A stretch of DNA of 64,000 nt from Pelomonas lactea (GTDB lineage Bacteria > Pseudomonadota > Gammaproteobacteria > Burkholderiales > Burkholderiaceae_C): positions 124,001 to 188,000 of the forward strand of contig NZ_JBIGHX010000004.1 of the NCBI RefSeq assembly GCF_043555885.1, written 5' to 3'. Under the pieces are notes generated by a model. It made no database searches and was not told where the DNA came from. It was given only the letters and a program-made list of their open reading frames with translations. Position 1 is the stretch's first letter. Each line of letters starts with the position of its first letter. This document shows positions 1 through 12,500 of the stretch, one piece after another. A program made the position numbers and the translations under genes.

Positions 1-2
1 TG

Positions 3-506
3 TTCGTCAATGCGTCGGCCACCGATGCCACCAAGCGCATCGTGGCGGACTTCGCCGAAGGCGCCGGCAAGGACTTCGACACCGCCAGCTTCGACTGGGG
101 CGGCGTCGCGCCCGCCGCGCCGGGCACGGCCTTCCAGCAGCTCACGCTGGCGCAGCAGGACCGCGTGCTGACCACGCTGGGCTATGCGCGCTGGGGCGGC
201 GTCGTCTACGTCAATGCCAACGCCGCGCCGGCCGACCATTACCGGCTGAGCTTCACCGAAGGCGGCGACTTCCGCATCAACGACGTCTTCTGGGCCGCCC
301 CGGCGCCCGGCACCGACTACGCCGACCTGACGGCCGCCCAGCAGTTCGCGGTGCGCGACCAGACCGGCTTCGAGCTGCACGAGGGCGCCGTCTACTACAA
401 GGCCTCCGCCGCCGCCGGCCAGCAGCTGCGCAGCGGCTTCACGCTGGGCGTGGACTACACCAGCGCCTCGGCCGGCACCGCCAACACGACGCGCTGGGTC
501 ATCGCC
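3..506 (+). repeat. 62-residue tandem protein repeats at the left edge of the giant adhesin
   Basis: Two full copies start at bases 135 and 321, exactly 186 bases (62 codons) apart, and the end of an earlier copy runs in from the window edge. Shared landmarks are LTxAQQ near the start, G-x-VYxxAxA in the middle, and a Phe/Asp-rich stretch ending near APGTxY. I do not recognise this family. More copies probably lie upstream. Confidence 0.7.
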
Positions 507-3500
507 GACGGCAGCACCGCCGCCGACGGCTCGCCGCTGCGCTACCTGGCCTATGCCTACGACGGCAACGGCGACGGCACCGTGGACGAGGTGCGCATCC
601 TCGACCCGCACCCGCTGTTCGGCCAGCGCGGCGCCGGCTTCCTGCTGACCGGCACCGTGACGACGCTGCGGCCCAACGCCGACTTCGTCATGCGCACCGA
701 AGGCGACGTCATCATCCAGGGCAACATCAACCTGCTGGGTGCCGGCTCCGACCTGGTGCTGGAGTCCGACCGCTGGGTCTACTGGCAGGGCGAGGGCCGC
801 ATCAACGGCGACGTCACGCTGATCGGCCACGGCGCGCCCGAGGCCGGCAAGGCCCAGGCCGGCACCAGCGTCTACGTCAACGCCAGCGCCACGCTGAACT
901 CGCTGGCGGCCGGCAGCCACATCACCATCGCCGGCGCGCAGGACGTGGAACTGCACGGCGCGCTGGTAGCCGGCGGCATCGTCGGCGGCGCCGGCATCGA
1001 ATGGCTGGGGCCGGACTCCACCATCGCCGTCACCGCCGGCCAGCAGATCCTCGTCGACACCGCGCTGTCAGCGGCCAAGGCCGTCACGCTGCAGACCACC
1101 GGGCTGCCGGGCGCCGACGACAACGGCCAGGCCGTCGTCATGACGACGGTGGCGGGCCTGAACGTGGCCGGCCTGGCGTCCAGCACCGCCGGCGTCAATG
1201 GCATCGACATCCGCAGCGTCGGCAGCGTCTCGCTGATGGGCAACATCCGCTCCGGCGCCGTCGTCACGACGACGCCGGGTGCCGACGGCAAGCCGGTCGA
1301 CAACTACGTCTGGTCCGACGACCCGTTCGGCGTGTCCATCAGCACCGACGGCAAGCTGTGGCTGGGCGGCATGGTCAAGGCGGTCAGCGGCGCGCTGGTG
1401 GAGCAGGGCGTCACCATCCGCGCCGGCAGCGCCGTCACGCTGGCGGGCGGCATGAGCAGCGACGGTATTGGCTTCGCGATGCCGGGCGGGGCGCGCATCA
1501 CCGTCAACGACGCCGACGGCCGCATCGCCATCACGTCGCGCCAGGGCGCACTGGTCAACGGCATGCTGGCGGCCGGCGCCGAGCTGGTGGACCACTACGA
1601 CCCCGACGGCGCGCTGCTGGGCAGCCTGCTGCACAACTTCGGCGGCAACTCCAGCGTCAGCATCCAGGCCGGCGGCCAGGTGCGCCTGGGCCGTGAGATC
1701 CAGGCCGGCCGCACGATCGACGTGCGCGGCGGCACCGCCAGCTTCGACCCCAACTCCACCGACCCGTTCAACGGCTACGGCTTGGTGCTGGGCGGCAACG
1801 TGCGCCTGCACACCTGGCAGAACGACAGCACCATCGCGCTGTCCGCCGACGGCAACCTGAAGGTCAACGTGTTCGGCAGCAGCGTGCAGCAGCCGGACGG
1901 CAGCACCGTGGTCACGCAGCTGCGCGAGGTGCTGACGGCCGACGGCTTCACGCAGTACAACGACGCCCACCTGACGGCCGACAGCGCCTTCCTGCTGACC
2001 GTCAACCTGGGCAACGACGGCAGCGGCATCCTGGTCTCGGCCGTCGTCACCGTGCGCGCGGCCGACACCGCCGGCAACCAGGGCGTCGACAGCCTGCGCA
2101 CCGACCTCATCAACGCGATCCGCGCGGCCTTCGCGGGCCAGCCGCAGAACGTGCTGGACAAGCTGCCCACCGTGCTGCTGGACGACGGCCGCCTGGTGCT
2201 GGCCGGCAACAACCCGTTCAGCATCGCCGCCGTGACCGGTGGCGGTGCCGAGCGCCTGGGCTTCACGCAGATCGCGTCCACCAGCGCCACCGCGGGCGCC
2301 GTGACGTCGGCCCGCCCATACGCCATCGACGCCGCCAACCCCGGCTCCGTCGTCAAGCTGGGCCGTGCCGGTGCGCCGTCGGGCGAGATCACCATCGCTG
2401 GCGCCATCCGTGCCTACAGCGCCATCGAGCTGTACGCCGGCACCAGCGCGGCGGGCACGTCGGCCGTCACGTTCACGGCCAGCAGCCTCATCGAGACGAT
2501 GTCAGGCAGCATGCGCTTCGCGCCCACCGGCGCGGCGCTGCTCAGCGGCGAATTCATCGCGCGCGGCGCGGGCTCGGACATCACCGTCGACGCGCGCGAC
2601 ACGCTGACGCTGGGCGGCAGCTTCACGGCCCAGCGCGACATCATCATCAACGCCGGCACCACCGCGCGCGCCGGCGAGGTCAGTCTGCACACGCTGGGCA
2701 CCAGCAAGCTCGTGACGCTGGACGCCACCGGCCGCCTGCTGCTGACCGGCCTGAACGATGTGCTGATCGACAGCGTCGTGGGCGGCGGCGCCGGCCAGCT
2801 GGGCCCGGTGCAGATCACCGCCACGCAGGGCACGCTGACGCTGGGCGCCACGTCGGGCCGCATCGACAGTGGCGGCCTCATCACGCTGAGCGGCCGCGAC
2901 GTCGACATCGCCGGCGTCATCAACAACCGTGTCGCCACGCCGGCCAGCTACGACGACGAACTGACCATCACCGCCGCGCGCAGCATCAACCTGCACGGCA
3001 CGGTCACGCTGGCCGGCTCCCTGCGCGCCACGGCCGGCACCAACCTGAACATCTACGACACGGTGCTGTCGGCGCTGGGCAGCGGCCAGCGCCTGGTGCT
3101 GGCCGCCAGCGGTGGCGTCAACATCGGCAGCGTGGGCGGCCAGACGCGCGCGGCCATCCTGGAGGCCGATGCGCTGCTGCAGATCTCGGCGCAGGGCCGC
3201 ATCGCGCTGGGCGCCGACGCGCAGCTCTACAGCCGCGCTGACAACAGCAACATCGTGCTGCAGGCCGACACGCTGCGCCTGGCCGGCGCGCTGCGCGCCG
3301 GCACCGACCGCGTGTCCATCACCAGCGCCACCGCGCCGTTCGTGGGCCACACCGCCAACATCGACCTGCAGGCCCGCCGCGACATCGTGCTGGGCGACCT
3401 CGGCACAGGCGCCGGCGGCGAGCTGACGGCCACCGGCCGCGTGCTGCTGCAGTCCGGCGTGGCCAGCAGCGGCGTGGGCTTCGAGATGACGGCCGCCAGC

Positions 3501-6500
3501 CGCATCGTGGCCGACATCACCGGCAAGTCCGACGTCTCCGGCGTCGTCACCTGGAGCGGCGCCGCCGCAACCGGCCAGGCGCTGGTGCGGCTGCAGTCCG
3601 ACGGCGACATCCGCCTGCGCGGCGCCGTGCTGGCGCGCGGCACCGGCGCCGACGTGGCCGTGGCCTCGCGCTCGCAGGTGTTCGCCGGCGGCCTGGTGCG
3701 CGCCAACGACCGCGTCGAACTGGTGGCTGGCACCGACGAGAGCGGCATCGCCGTCTACGTCGACCGGCAGGTCACCGACGGCAGCGGCAACTACCTGTCC
3801 GGCGGCTCGCTGGACACCGACGAGGCGGGCAGCATCGTCATCGCGGCGATCGGCAGCGTCGTCGTCGAAGGTACCGTGGGCGAGCAGACGGCCGCGCAGG
3901 CCGGCGACCTGGGCGGCCACGGCAAGGTGGGCCTGGTGGACATCCAGTCCGTCGCCGGCAACGTGACGGTGATGCGCGAGATCAACGCCGGCAATGCCGT
4001 CGTCATCACCGGTGGCGACCTGGCTGTGCTGGCCGACAGCCATGTGTTCGCGCTGGGGGCCAACTCCACGGTCTTCATGCAGGCGCGCAACAACCTGCGC
4101 GTGTCGGCCGACAACGGCCAGTCCGGCGCGGCCCACCAGGGCTACGTCAAGGCCGGCGCGCTGGTGCACCTGGCGGCGCCCAACATCACGATCAACGGCC
4201 TCGTCGAAGCGCAGGGCCCGGGCGGCCGCGTGCTGCTGTCGGCCGCGCGCCTCATCGACATCGCCGGTGGCGCCATCACGTCCAGCGGCAACATCGACCT
4301 GCACGCCGGCGTGGACCTGGCGCTGACGCGCAGCCAGCTCGAAGCCGCCGGCATGACGGCTGCCGACGTGCTGGGCGGCCAGGTCTCCATCACCGGCCAG
4401 GGCAAGCTGGACGCCGCCGGCCGCCTGGCGCTGCTGGTGGGCGGCGACGTCACGCTGGACGCCGACCCCGCCGTGGGCGGCACGCGCACGCTGCAGGTGC
4501 AGACCACCCGCACCGTCGAGGAGAGCGTGCAAGTGCTGACCGGCTACACCAAGGTCGACGCCGGCACCATCACCGTCAACGAGATCAGCTACGACACCAC
4601 CACCATCACCGAGCAGGTGGGGACCGAACTGGTCACGGTGGGCCGGTACTACGACACCATGAAGGTGGAGCTGGTCCAGATCGGCTACTACAACGCCCAG
4701 ACCAACTCCTTCCGCGAGGTGTTGATCGAGGGCCGCGACTACGTCAACAGCCAGATCGACTGGACCAACACCGACGACGAGCAGGCCAAGATCACCGGCC
4801 AGCACCGCACCGTCACGGCCATCACGGCGTCCGACGGGCAGGCCGGGTTCGTGCCGTTCACGGCACTCAACGACGGCCAGCGTTGGGCCGTGCTCAACAG
4901 CACGCAGTACAAGCCGGTCTACCAGCTGGGCTACACGAACTTCCAGCGCCACATCACCAAGAACGGCCAGTCGACCATCGACCCGAGCAAGACCAAGCCG
5001 GACTGGGATACGCCGACCAATACATCGCACATCTACGCGATCGACGTCACCAACTGGCGCGACAAGTATGTGCTGATGAAGGACGGCGCGCAGAAGGACA
5101 TCCTGTCCGTCGTGACCAGCGACCCGACGCAGTACCTGACGGGCGACACGACCGAGAACGGCAACAGCGACGGCAGCTGGACGCTCAACCCGACGGGTGC
5201 CACCGGCGAACTGGTGGGCCACTACACCGACTTCGCCCGCGTGGCCTACCGCCAGGTCGGTTCGTCGTGGATAGGCTCCACCAGCAACACCGCCTGGGAC
5301 ATCGGCGACGGTTCGGAGTCCTCCTGGACCGCCGACTACTCGGTGAACTCCGGCACGCGTACCTACAGCATCGCCACCGCCGGCACGGTGGCGGGCGCCG
5401 CCACGCGCACCTACGACCCGCTGTCGCGTGCGCCCGACTGGGCGACGAAGGGCTCGGCCATCAACAGCGGCACCGAGACGCGCAGCGGCATCCAGAACCA
5501 GGCCGATTACAACCGTTCCAGCGTCACCAACATCACCGCGCGCCAGGACTTCATCGATGCGCTGCGCACCGGTGTCAACGGCGATGGCGACCCGCTGGGC
5601 GACACGGCCTCGCTGAGCCGCAGCCTGAGCGGCTACTACAGCCAGGTGGTGGGCGGCTCCCTGAGCAACCCGTACTCGTTCTACCTGTACGGCGACGGCA
5701 ACTACGGCACCAGCCCGTCGGGCGGCTCGGCCTACTCCACCGCCAACCCGCCGACCGGCGTCCCGCTGCCCAATCAGCTGGCTGACATCCGGGTCACGCT
5801 GTACAACGGCAACCGCATCACCGAGCCCTTCACGGCGCCGCACGACGTCGCCAGCGGGTTCAAGATCTTCTACCCGACCTACCAGGTCCAGCTGTTCGAG
5901 CACACCAACTTCGGTGGCCGCAGTTCCATCCTGAACTACAACCAGCCCTGGCTGGGCAACGAGACGGTCGGCAACGACACCGTGTCGTCCTACAAGGCCT
6001 GGGGCAACGTCAACGAGACCTTCCGCAACTACACGGTCAGCTGGACCAGCCTGGACCACAAGATCTACGACCAGCGTGTCAAGCTCAGCTACGCGCTGAC
6101 GACGTTGAGCACCGACATCAACGAATACCGCGCCGTCTACGAGACCACCACCTCGCAGATCCAGATCGTCACGCCCAAGACCGTCACGGTCTGGAAGGAC
6201 GTGCCGGTCTACACGACGCAGACGCAGCTGCACACCGTCACCGAGCTGCAGACCGTGGGCGCGCGCCAGTACGGCGCGGCCGACGCCTCGCTGAGCGGTG
6301 CGTCGGTCGACATCGACGCCGGCGCCAGCGTGCGCCTGAGCGGCAAGATCGCCGCCACCGGCGCGCTGGACGTCACGGCCGGCAACGAGCTCGCACTGCG
6401 CGGCAACGTTCACGGCAGCCAGGCGCTGCAGCTGTCCACCGAGCTGGCCGGCCACACGCTGACGCTGAATGCCGGCGTCACGCTGCGCCTGGACGACTCC

Positions 6501-9500
6501 GCGCTGCTCAGCGGCATCGGCGGCGCGGGCGCCACCATCACGCTGGGCACCGAGGGCACGATGTTCGTCGGCGGCGCCATCCAGGCCGCCACCGGCGCCA
6601 CGCTGTCTCAGGTCACGCTGCGCTCGGACGGCGACGTCTTCCTCAGCGGCACCATCACCGCCGGCGCCATCGACATCGCCGCCGGCCACCAGTCCATCCC
6701 CGGCACCAGCACCGGCGCCGGCAGCGTCAGCGCCGATGCCGACACCCGCCTCACCGCCACCACCGGTGACCTGGTGCTGCGCGCCGGCGAGTTCGCCGGC
6801 AGCATCACCTTCGATACCACGCCGCATGCCAGCGGCGGCGGCGCCGACGCCGCCTCCATCACCGCCGCCGGCACGCTGGACTTCGCCGCGCCGGCCGGCC
6901 AGATCAAGATGACCGTCACCGGCAGCGGCGACAACGTCGTGATCTACGGCCAGGTCATCGGCAACAAGCTCACGGCAGTGGCCGAGGCCGGCATCGTGCT
7001 GGCCACCAAGGTGAGCGAGATCGACAACCTGCAGCTCACCGGCGCGGGCAACATCGAGCTCGTCAACACCGGCAACCTCATCATCCGCTCTGCCCAGGCG
7101 GCCGATGGCTTCATCACCGCGCGCGTGTTCGGCAGCCTGCGTGCCGACAGCATCGCCACGCTGGGCTCCACCGACCGCAACGACATCACGCTGACGACCT
7201 ACCAGCTGGAGACCAGCGGCGGGCAGGGCACGTTGGCGCTGCGCGCGCCGGCCGACCTGCTGGTGGGCAACCTGACCAACCTGTTCCGCGGCGACATCCT
7301 GCTGCGCGCGCAGGGCAGCGTGGGCCACATCGCGGGCGGCGGCCTGCTGACGGCCGACAACCTCACCATCCTGACCGGCAAGGCCGTCGACGCCGCCGGC
7401 ACGCAGCTGTCCACGACCGTCGACGTCACCACGCAGGCCAACACGCTGAGCGTGCGCAACACGTCGGCCGGCAACGTGCGCGTCGTGCAGGGCACGCGCA
7501 ACCTCGTCGTGCAGGACACGCTGGTCTCCAACGGCAACTTCGTGCTGACCGGTGCCGGCGAGGTGGACCTGGCCCAGGTGCACCTGGACAGCAGTGGCGA
7601 CGTGGGCGCCAGCGCGGGCAATGCGCGCAGCATCGACGTCACGGCCGCCAGCCATCTGCGCGTGCGCGACGTGTCGGCCGGCATCTTCCTGCAGCGCCCC
7701 GAGGACCTGCCGGCGGACATGCAGTTCGACAGCCAAGGCACGCGCACCAACGCCGTCACGTCGGCCGGCAACGTGCTGCTGACGTCCACCGCCGGCGCCA
7801 TCACGCAGAACGCCGTCGACGCCGCCGTGGACGTGGTGGCCAACGTGCTGACGTTGCGCGCCGCCACCGGCATCGGCAGCTTCCAGATCGCCGCCAACAA
7901 GCTCGACGCCGTGACCACCGCCGGCGACATCGTGCTGGCCGACCTGGACGGCGCGCTGGAGCAATCACAGGGCCTGCAGATCGTGCAGGCCGTGACGACC
8001 ACCAGCGGCACCAGCCAGGTTGCCATCACCGCGCAGAACCGCCTGCACGTGGGCGCCGGCGGCAAGGTGCAGGCGGCCACGCTGCGCCTGGCCAGCCGCG
8101 CCGACAGCATCGTCGTGGACGACCCGGGCAGCAGCAACCCCGACTCGCTGGTCTACAGCCGCGGCGTGTCCTTCGTGGCCGCCAAGACGCTGCAGCTCTA
8201 CAAGTTCTTCGAGGCGCAGGAGCTGATGGAGTACCGAGCGGGCGAGTACTTCCTGTTCGGTCGCCAGCCCGTCACCGCCGACAACCCCGAGGGCGTCACG
8301 CGCCTGCTGCCGTCCAACCTGTCGGCCGATACGCTGATCCTGGAAAGTGGCGGCACGCTGAGCCTGACGGGCAACCTGAGCGCCAACAAGCGGCTGGAGC
8401 TGGTCTCCGGCCAGGACGTGCGCCTGACCGGCACCGTCACGATCAAGAGCAACTACTTCGGCGGCGGCAGCGACGCCGACCTGCTCATCGACAAGCTGGT
8501 CATCACCGCCAAGGGGGCCACCACCGTCAACCAGGTGCTGGACATCAACGGCGACGGGCTCTACACGACGCTCAACGAGTCCGACCTGCAGGTCGACTGG
8601 AACGGCGACGGCGACCTCAACGACACCGTCAACGAGCGCAACACTGCGCAGCAGACCGGCGACATCGTCGTGCGCCTGGCCGCACTGCCGGCCGCCGAGT
8701 ACGAGCTGCGCGCGGCCCGCGACGTCCACGTCGCACTGAGCGCGTCGTCGCTGACGCTGTCCGGCTTCGTCGGCGGCATCTCGGGGTTCGATCCGGCCAA
8801 GAACGTGCGCTTCGACGTCTCCGGCGACCTGACGCTCAAGGGCGGCCTGGTGCGCGCCGACGACCTCACCGGCACGCTGACCGTGCGCGCCAGCAACCTC
8901 ATCACCGACAAGGCCTCCGTCTTCATCGCCAAGCGGCTGGACGTCGAGGTGGCCGGCCAGATCCAGGCCAACACGCTGATCGGCACGCTGCGCGCCGTCA
9001 GCACTGGCGCCGGCGCCATCGACATCAAGGAATCCAACGCCCTCGTCGTCGAGCTCATCAGCGCACAGGACGGTGCCATCAGCGTTGAGGCCGGCGGCAA
9101 CGTGTCGGTGCGCAAGATCGTCAACTTCGCCGATGGCGACGACATCACCGTCAAGTCCGGCGGCCGCCTGCTCATCGACAGCATCGAGGCAGGCTCCAGC
9201 GTCGGCGCGCAGAAGACCGGGGGCACCATCACCGTCGACGCCGCCAGCGGCATCGCCGAATGGGCCGCGCAGGTGCGCGACGGCAACGGCAACGTCACGG
9301 GCACGGCCTTCGACAACACCGCCGCCGACCTGTACGCATGGAAGGTCGTCGTGCGTGGTTCGCAGGACGTGCTGCAGCTCAATTCGCCGAGCGACCAGGG
9401 CGGCAACGACACCGTTGAGGTGCGCGTCGGTGCGGGCGGCCTGCAGGCCTTCGCCGCCACGGGCGTCTCCAAGGCCACGTCGGACCAGCAGGGCGGCATG

Positions 9501-12500
9501 GTCACGGCCGTCGACCCCACGGCCGTCCAGAGCGCCGGCACCGATGCCAAGCAGAGCAGCGTCGTCAGTTTCGACGGCATGCGCACAGCAGGCCAGATCT
9601 ACGTCGTCACGCTGGACGGCGTGGAGTTCAAGGCCACGCTGGCCGGTCTCACCGACGCCGACTTCAACACCATGCTCAACCAGCTGGACACGGCCATCAG
9701 CGCCTACCAGGTGGGCGGCGTGTCGCAGTACAACGTCAGTGTCGGCGCCGACGACCGCCTGACCGTCGAGGCGATCCAGAACAACCGCGCGTTCACGGCC
9801 GCCGGCGCCGTGCACGAGCTGCAGTACGCCGTCGATGCTGGCGCCATCGCCAACGACGGCAGCACGCCCAGCACGGCACCGGGCCAGAGCCTGCCGCAGC
9901 TCAGCACGCTGACGCTGGACCCGTCCATCACCACCATCGACGCGAGCAAGTCGTTCACCTTCCACGTCGGCGGCCAGACCTACACGCTGCAGCTGGGTGA
10001 CAGCTTCGGCGGGCTGACGGTGGGCTCCAGCGTCGCCTCGCTGATGCAGGTGCTCGGCGCGCACGTCGAGGCCGACCTGGCCATCGATATCGCCGAGCGC
10101 ACCGTCAACTTCTCCGGCATCGGCAGCCTGTCGGCCACCACCAGCTACCGCGTCGTCGTCGGCAGCACGGCGTTCGACTACCAGGCCGTGGCGGGCGACG
10201 ACGGCATCTCCGTGGCCCGCGCGCTGGCCGCGCTGATCAACGCCGACACCACCTACGCGGCCCATGCGGAAGGCACCGTCATCGCGATCTCCGGCGGTGT
10301 CAGCGGCGCCACCACGTTGAATGCAGGCACCGCCGGCGTCGGCGCCACGGCTGTGACGGCCGCCGTTGGCGTGGCTGTGGACGACACGCCCAACGTGTTG
10401 CGCCTGATGGGCGAGGCGAGCAACACGCCATTCAGCGTGGGCGTCACCACCGTCAGCGACAGCCTGAGCTCCGCGACGACGGCCTACGTCACCGGTCAGG
10501 CGCAGATCACGACGCTGAACGTGCCGAACTCCCCCGGCAACAGCCAGACCTACAACTTCTCGGTGGGCGCGCAGTCCTACTCCGTCACCACCGACGGCTC
10601 GGCCACGCAGGCTGAACTGCGCGACCTCATCATCGACGCGGTCAACAACCTCGGCGCTTCCGAGGCCACGGCGCAGGCCAACGGCAACAACGTGCGCCTG
10701 ACCGGCAAGGTCAACGGCGACACCTTCAGCGTCACGACGTTCTCGTCGTCCAACTCGCAGACCGCGGTGGCCGACGTGAAGGAGGTCATCCGTGTCACGC
10801 TGTCGGCCAACCCGCTGTCCGGCGCCACCTATGCCTTCACGGTGGGCGGCCAGAACTACAGCGTCACCACCGATGCCGATGCCACGCGCGCCGAGCTGTT
10901 GACCGCGACGCAGAACGCGCTGGCCGCCGACACCACCGTCGACGCCACCATCAGCAGCAACCAGCTGGTGCTGACCGCCAAGACGGTCAACACGCACATC
11001 ACGGCCAGCTTCAGCGACGCCGTGGTCAGCAGCCTGGCCTACAGCGCCAGCCTGCAGACGGCCGCCGACGCGACGCACGCGCAGGTCTCGCACATCGTGT
11101 TCGGCAATACCGCGCTGTTCGCGGGCGACCTCGTGTCGGTGGGCATCAATGGCAAGGGCTACACGGTCACCGTGCAGTCCGGCCAGACGACCTGGGGCGA
11201 TGTGCTGGGCCAGCTCAAGACGGCCATCAACAACGATGTGCAGCAGCCGGTGACGGCCGACATCAACACCGGCACCCGTACGCTGATGTTGAACGGCGAT
11301 GACATGGGCGTCGTCTTCACCGTGAGCCAGGTCACCGTATCCGGTGGTGCCGCCGCGGCGGTGCTGGTGCAGGGCGCCGGCACCGATGCGACACAGGTGT
11401 CGCTGCTCGATCTGAACGCCAGCACGCTGGGCCTGCACGACCGCCTGTCGCTGGTGATTGATGGCAAGCGCTACAGCGTCAGCGTCGACGGCACGACGGT
11501 GACGGCTTCGCTGGCCTCGGTGCTGACCAAGCTGGCCGATGCGATCAACAACGACAGCAGCCGTGTCGTCAACGCTGTGGCCGATACGACGGCCTTCACG
11601 CTGCAGCTGACGGCTCGCACGATCAACACCGCGTTCGACGTGACCAATGCGCAGTTGGAGCATGCCAGCGAGGTCGTTGATGGCAATGCTGCGGGCGCAG
11701 CCGCCCAGACCGCTGCCGCCGGCCAGTCACGCACCCAGATCAGCGAGCTGCACACCACCATCACGCCCGAGGCGCAGCAGCAATTCAAGCTGCGCGTGGG
11801 CACCAAGGACTATGTCGTCACCGTGGGCAGCAACGGTGTCACCGCGTCACTGTCGTCGGTGTTGCTGGCGCTGCGCGACGCGGTCATGAACGACAGCGCG
11901 CGCGAGGCCGACGTCGTGCTGGCCGGCGCCGACGGCCTGCGCCTGACGGCGCGTCAGGCCAACGACGCCTTCGAGACGGGGCTGGTGGCCACCAAGTCCG
12001 CCAGCGGCGGCTCGGCCCAGGTCAACACCGACCCCAACGGCTGGGTGCTCATCGTGCCCGACCGTGTCGCCACCGGCACGGCCAGCTACACCGCCACCGG
12101 CAACCTCAGCGTCGTCGACCTGCCCGTGTTCTCCGGCGAGCGCATCACGCTGGCCGCGGGCAGCAGCAGCTCGCTGGTGGTGGTGTCCGCGCTGGACGTC
12201 GGCACCACCGGCGAGCTGACGCTCAGCGCCGGCAAGTCGCTGACGGTGGGCAGCGAGACCGGCGGCGGCATCGTCGCCTCCAAGCTCACCGCCACGGCCG
12301 GCGACGACCTGACGCTGGTCACGCGCGTGGGCCACCTGAACGTGACGCTGAGCGGCGCCGGCAGCGACTTCGCGCTCAAGCAGACCGGCGACCTCATCAT
12401 CGACAACCTGTCGCTGCAGGGCGGCGACATCACCATCGTCGCCAGCGGCAACGTCACCATCACGCAGCTGGTCGGCACGCTGAGCGGCAACGGCAACATC

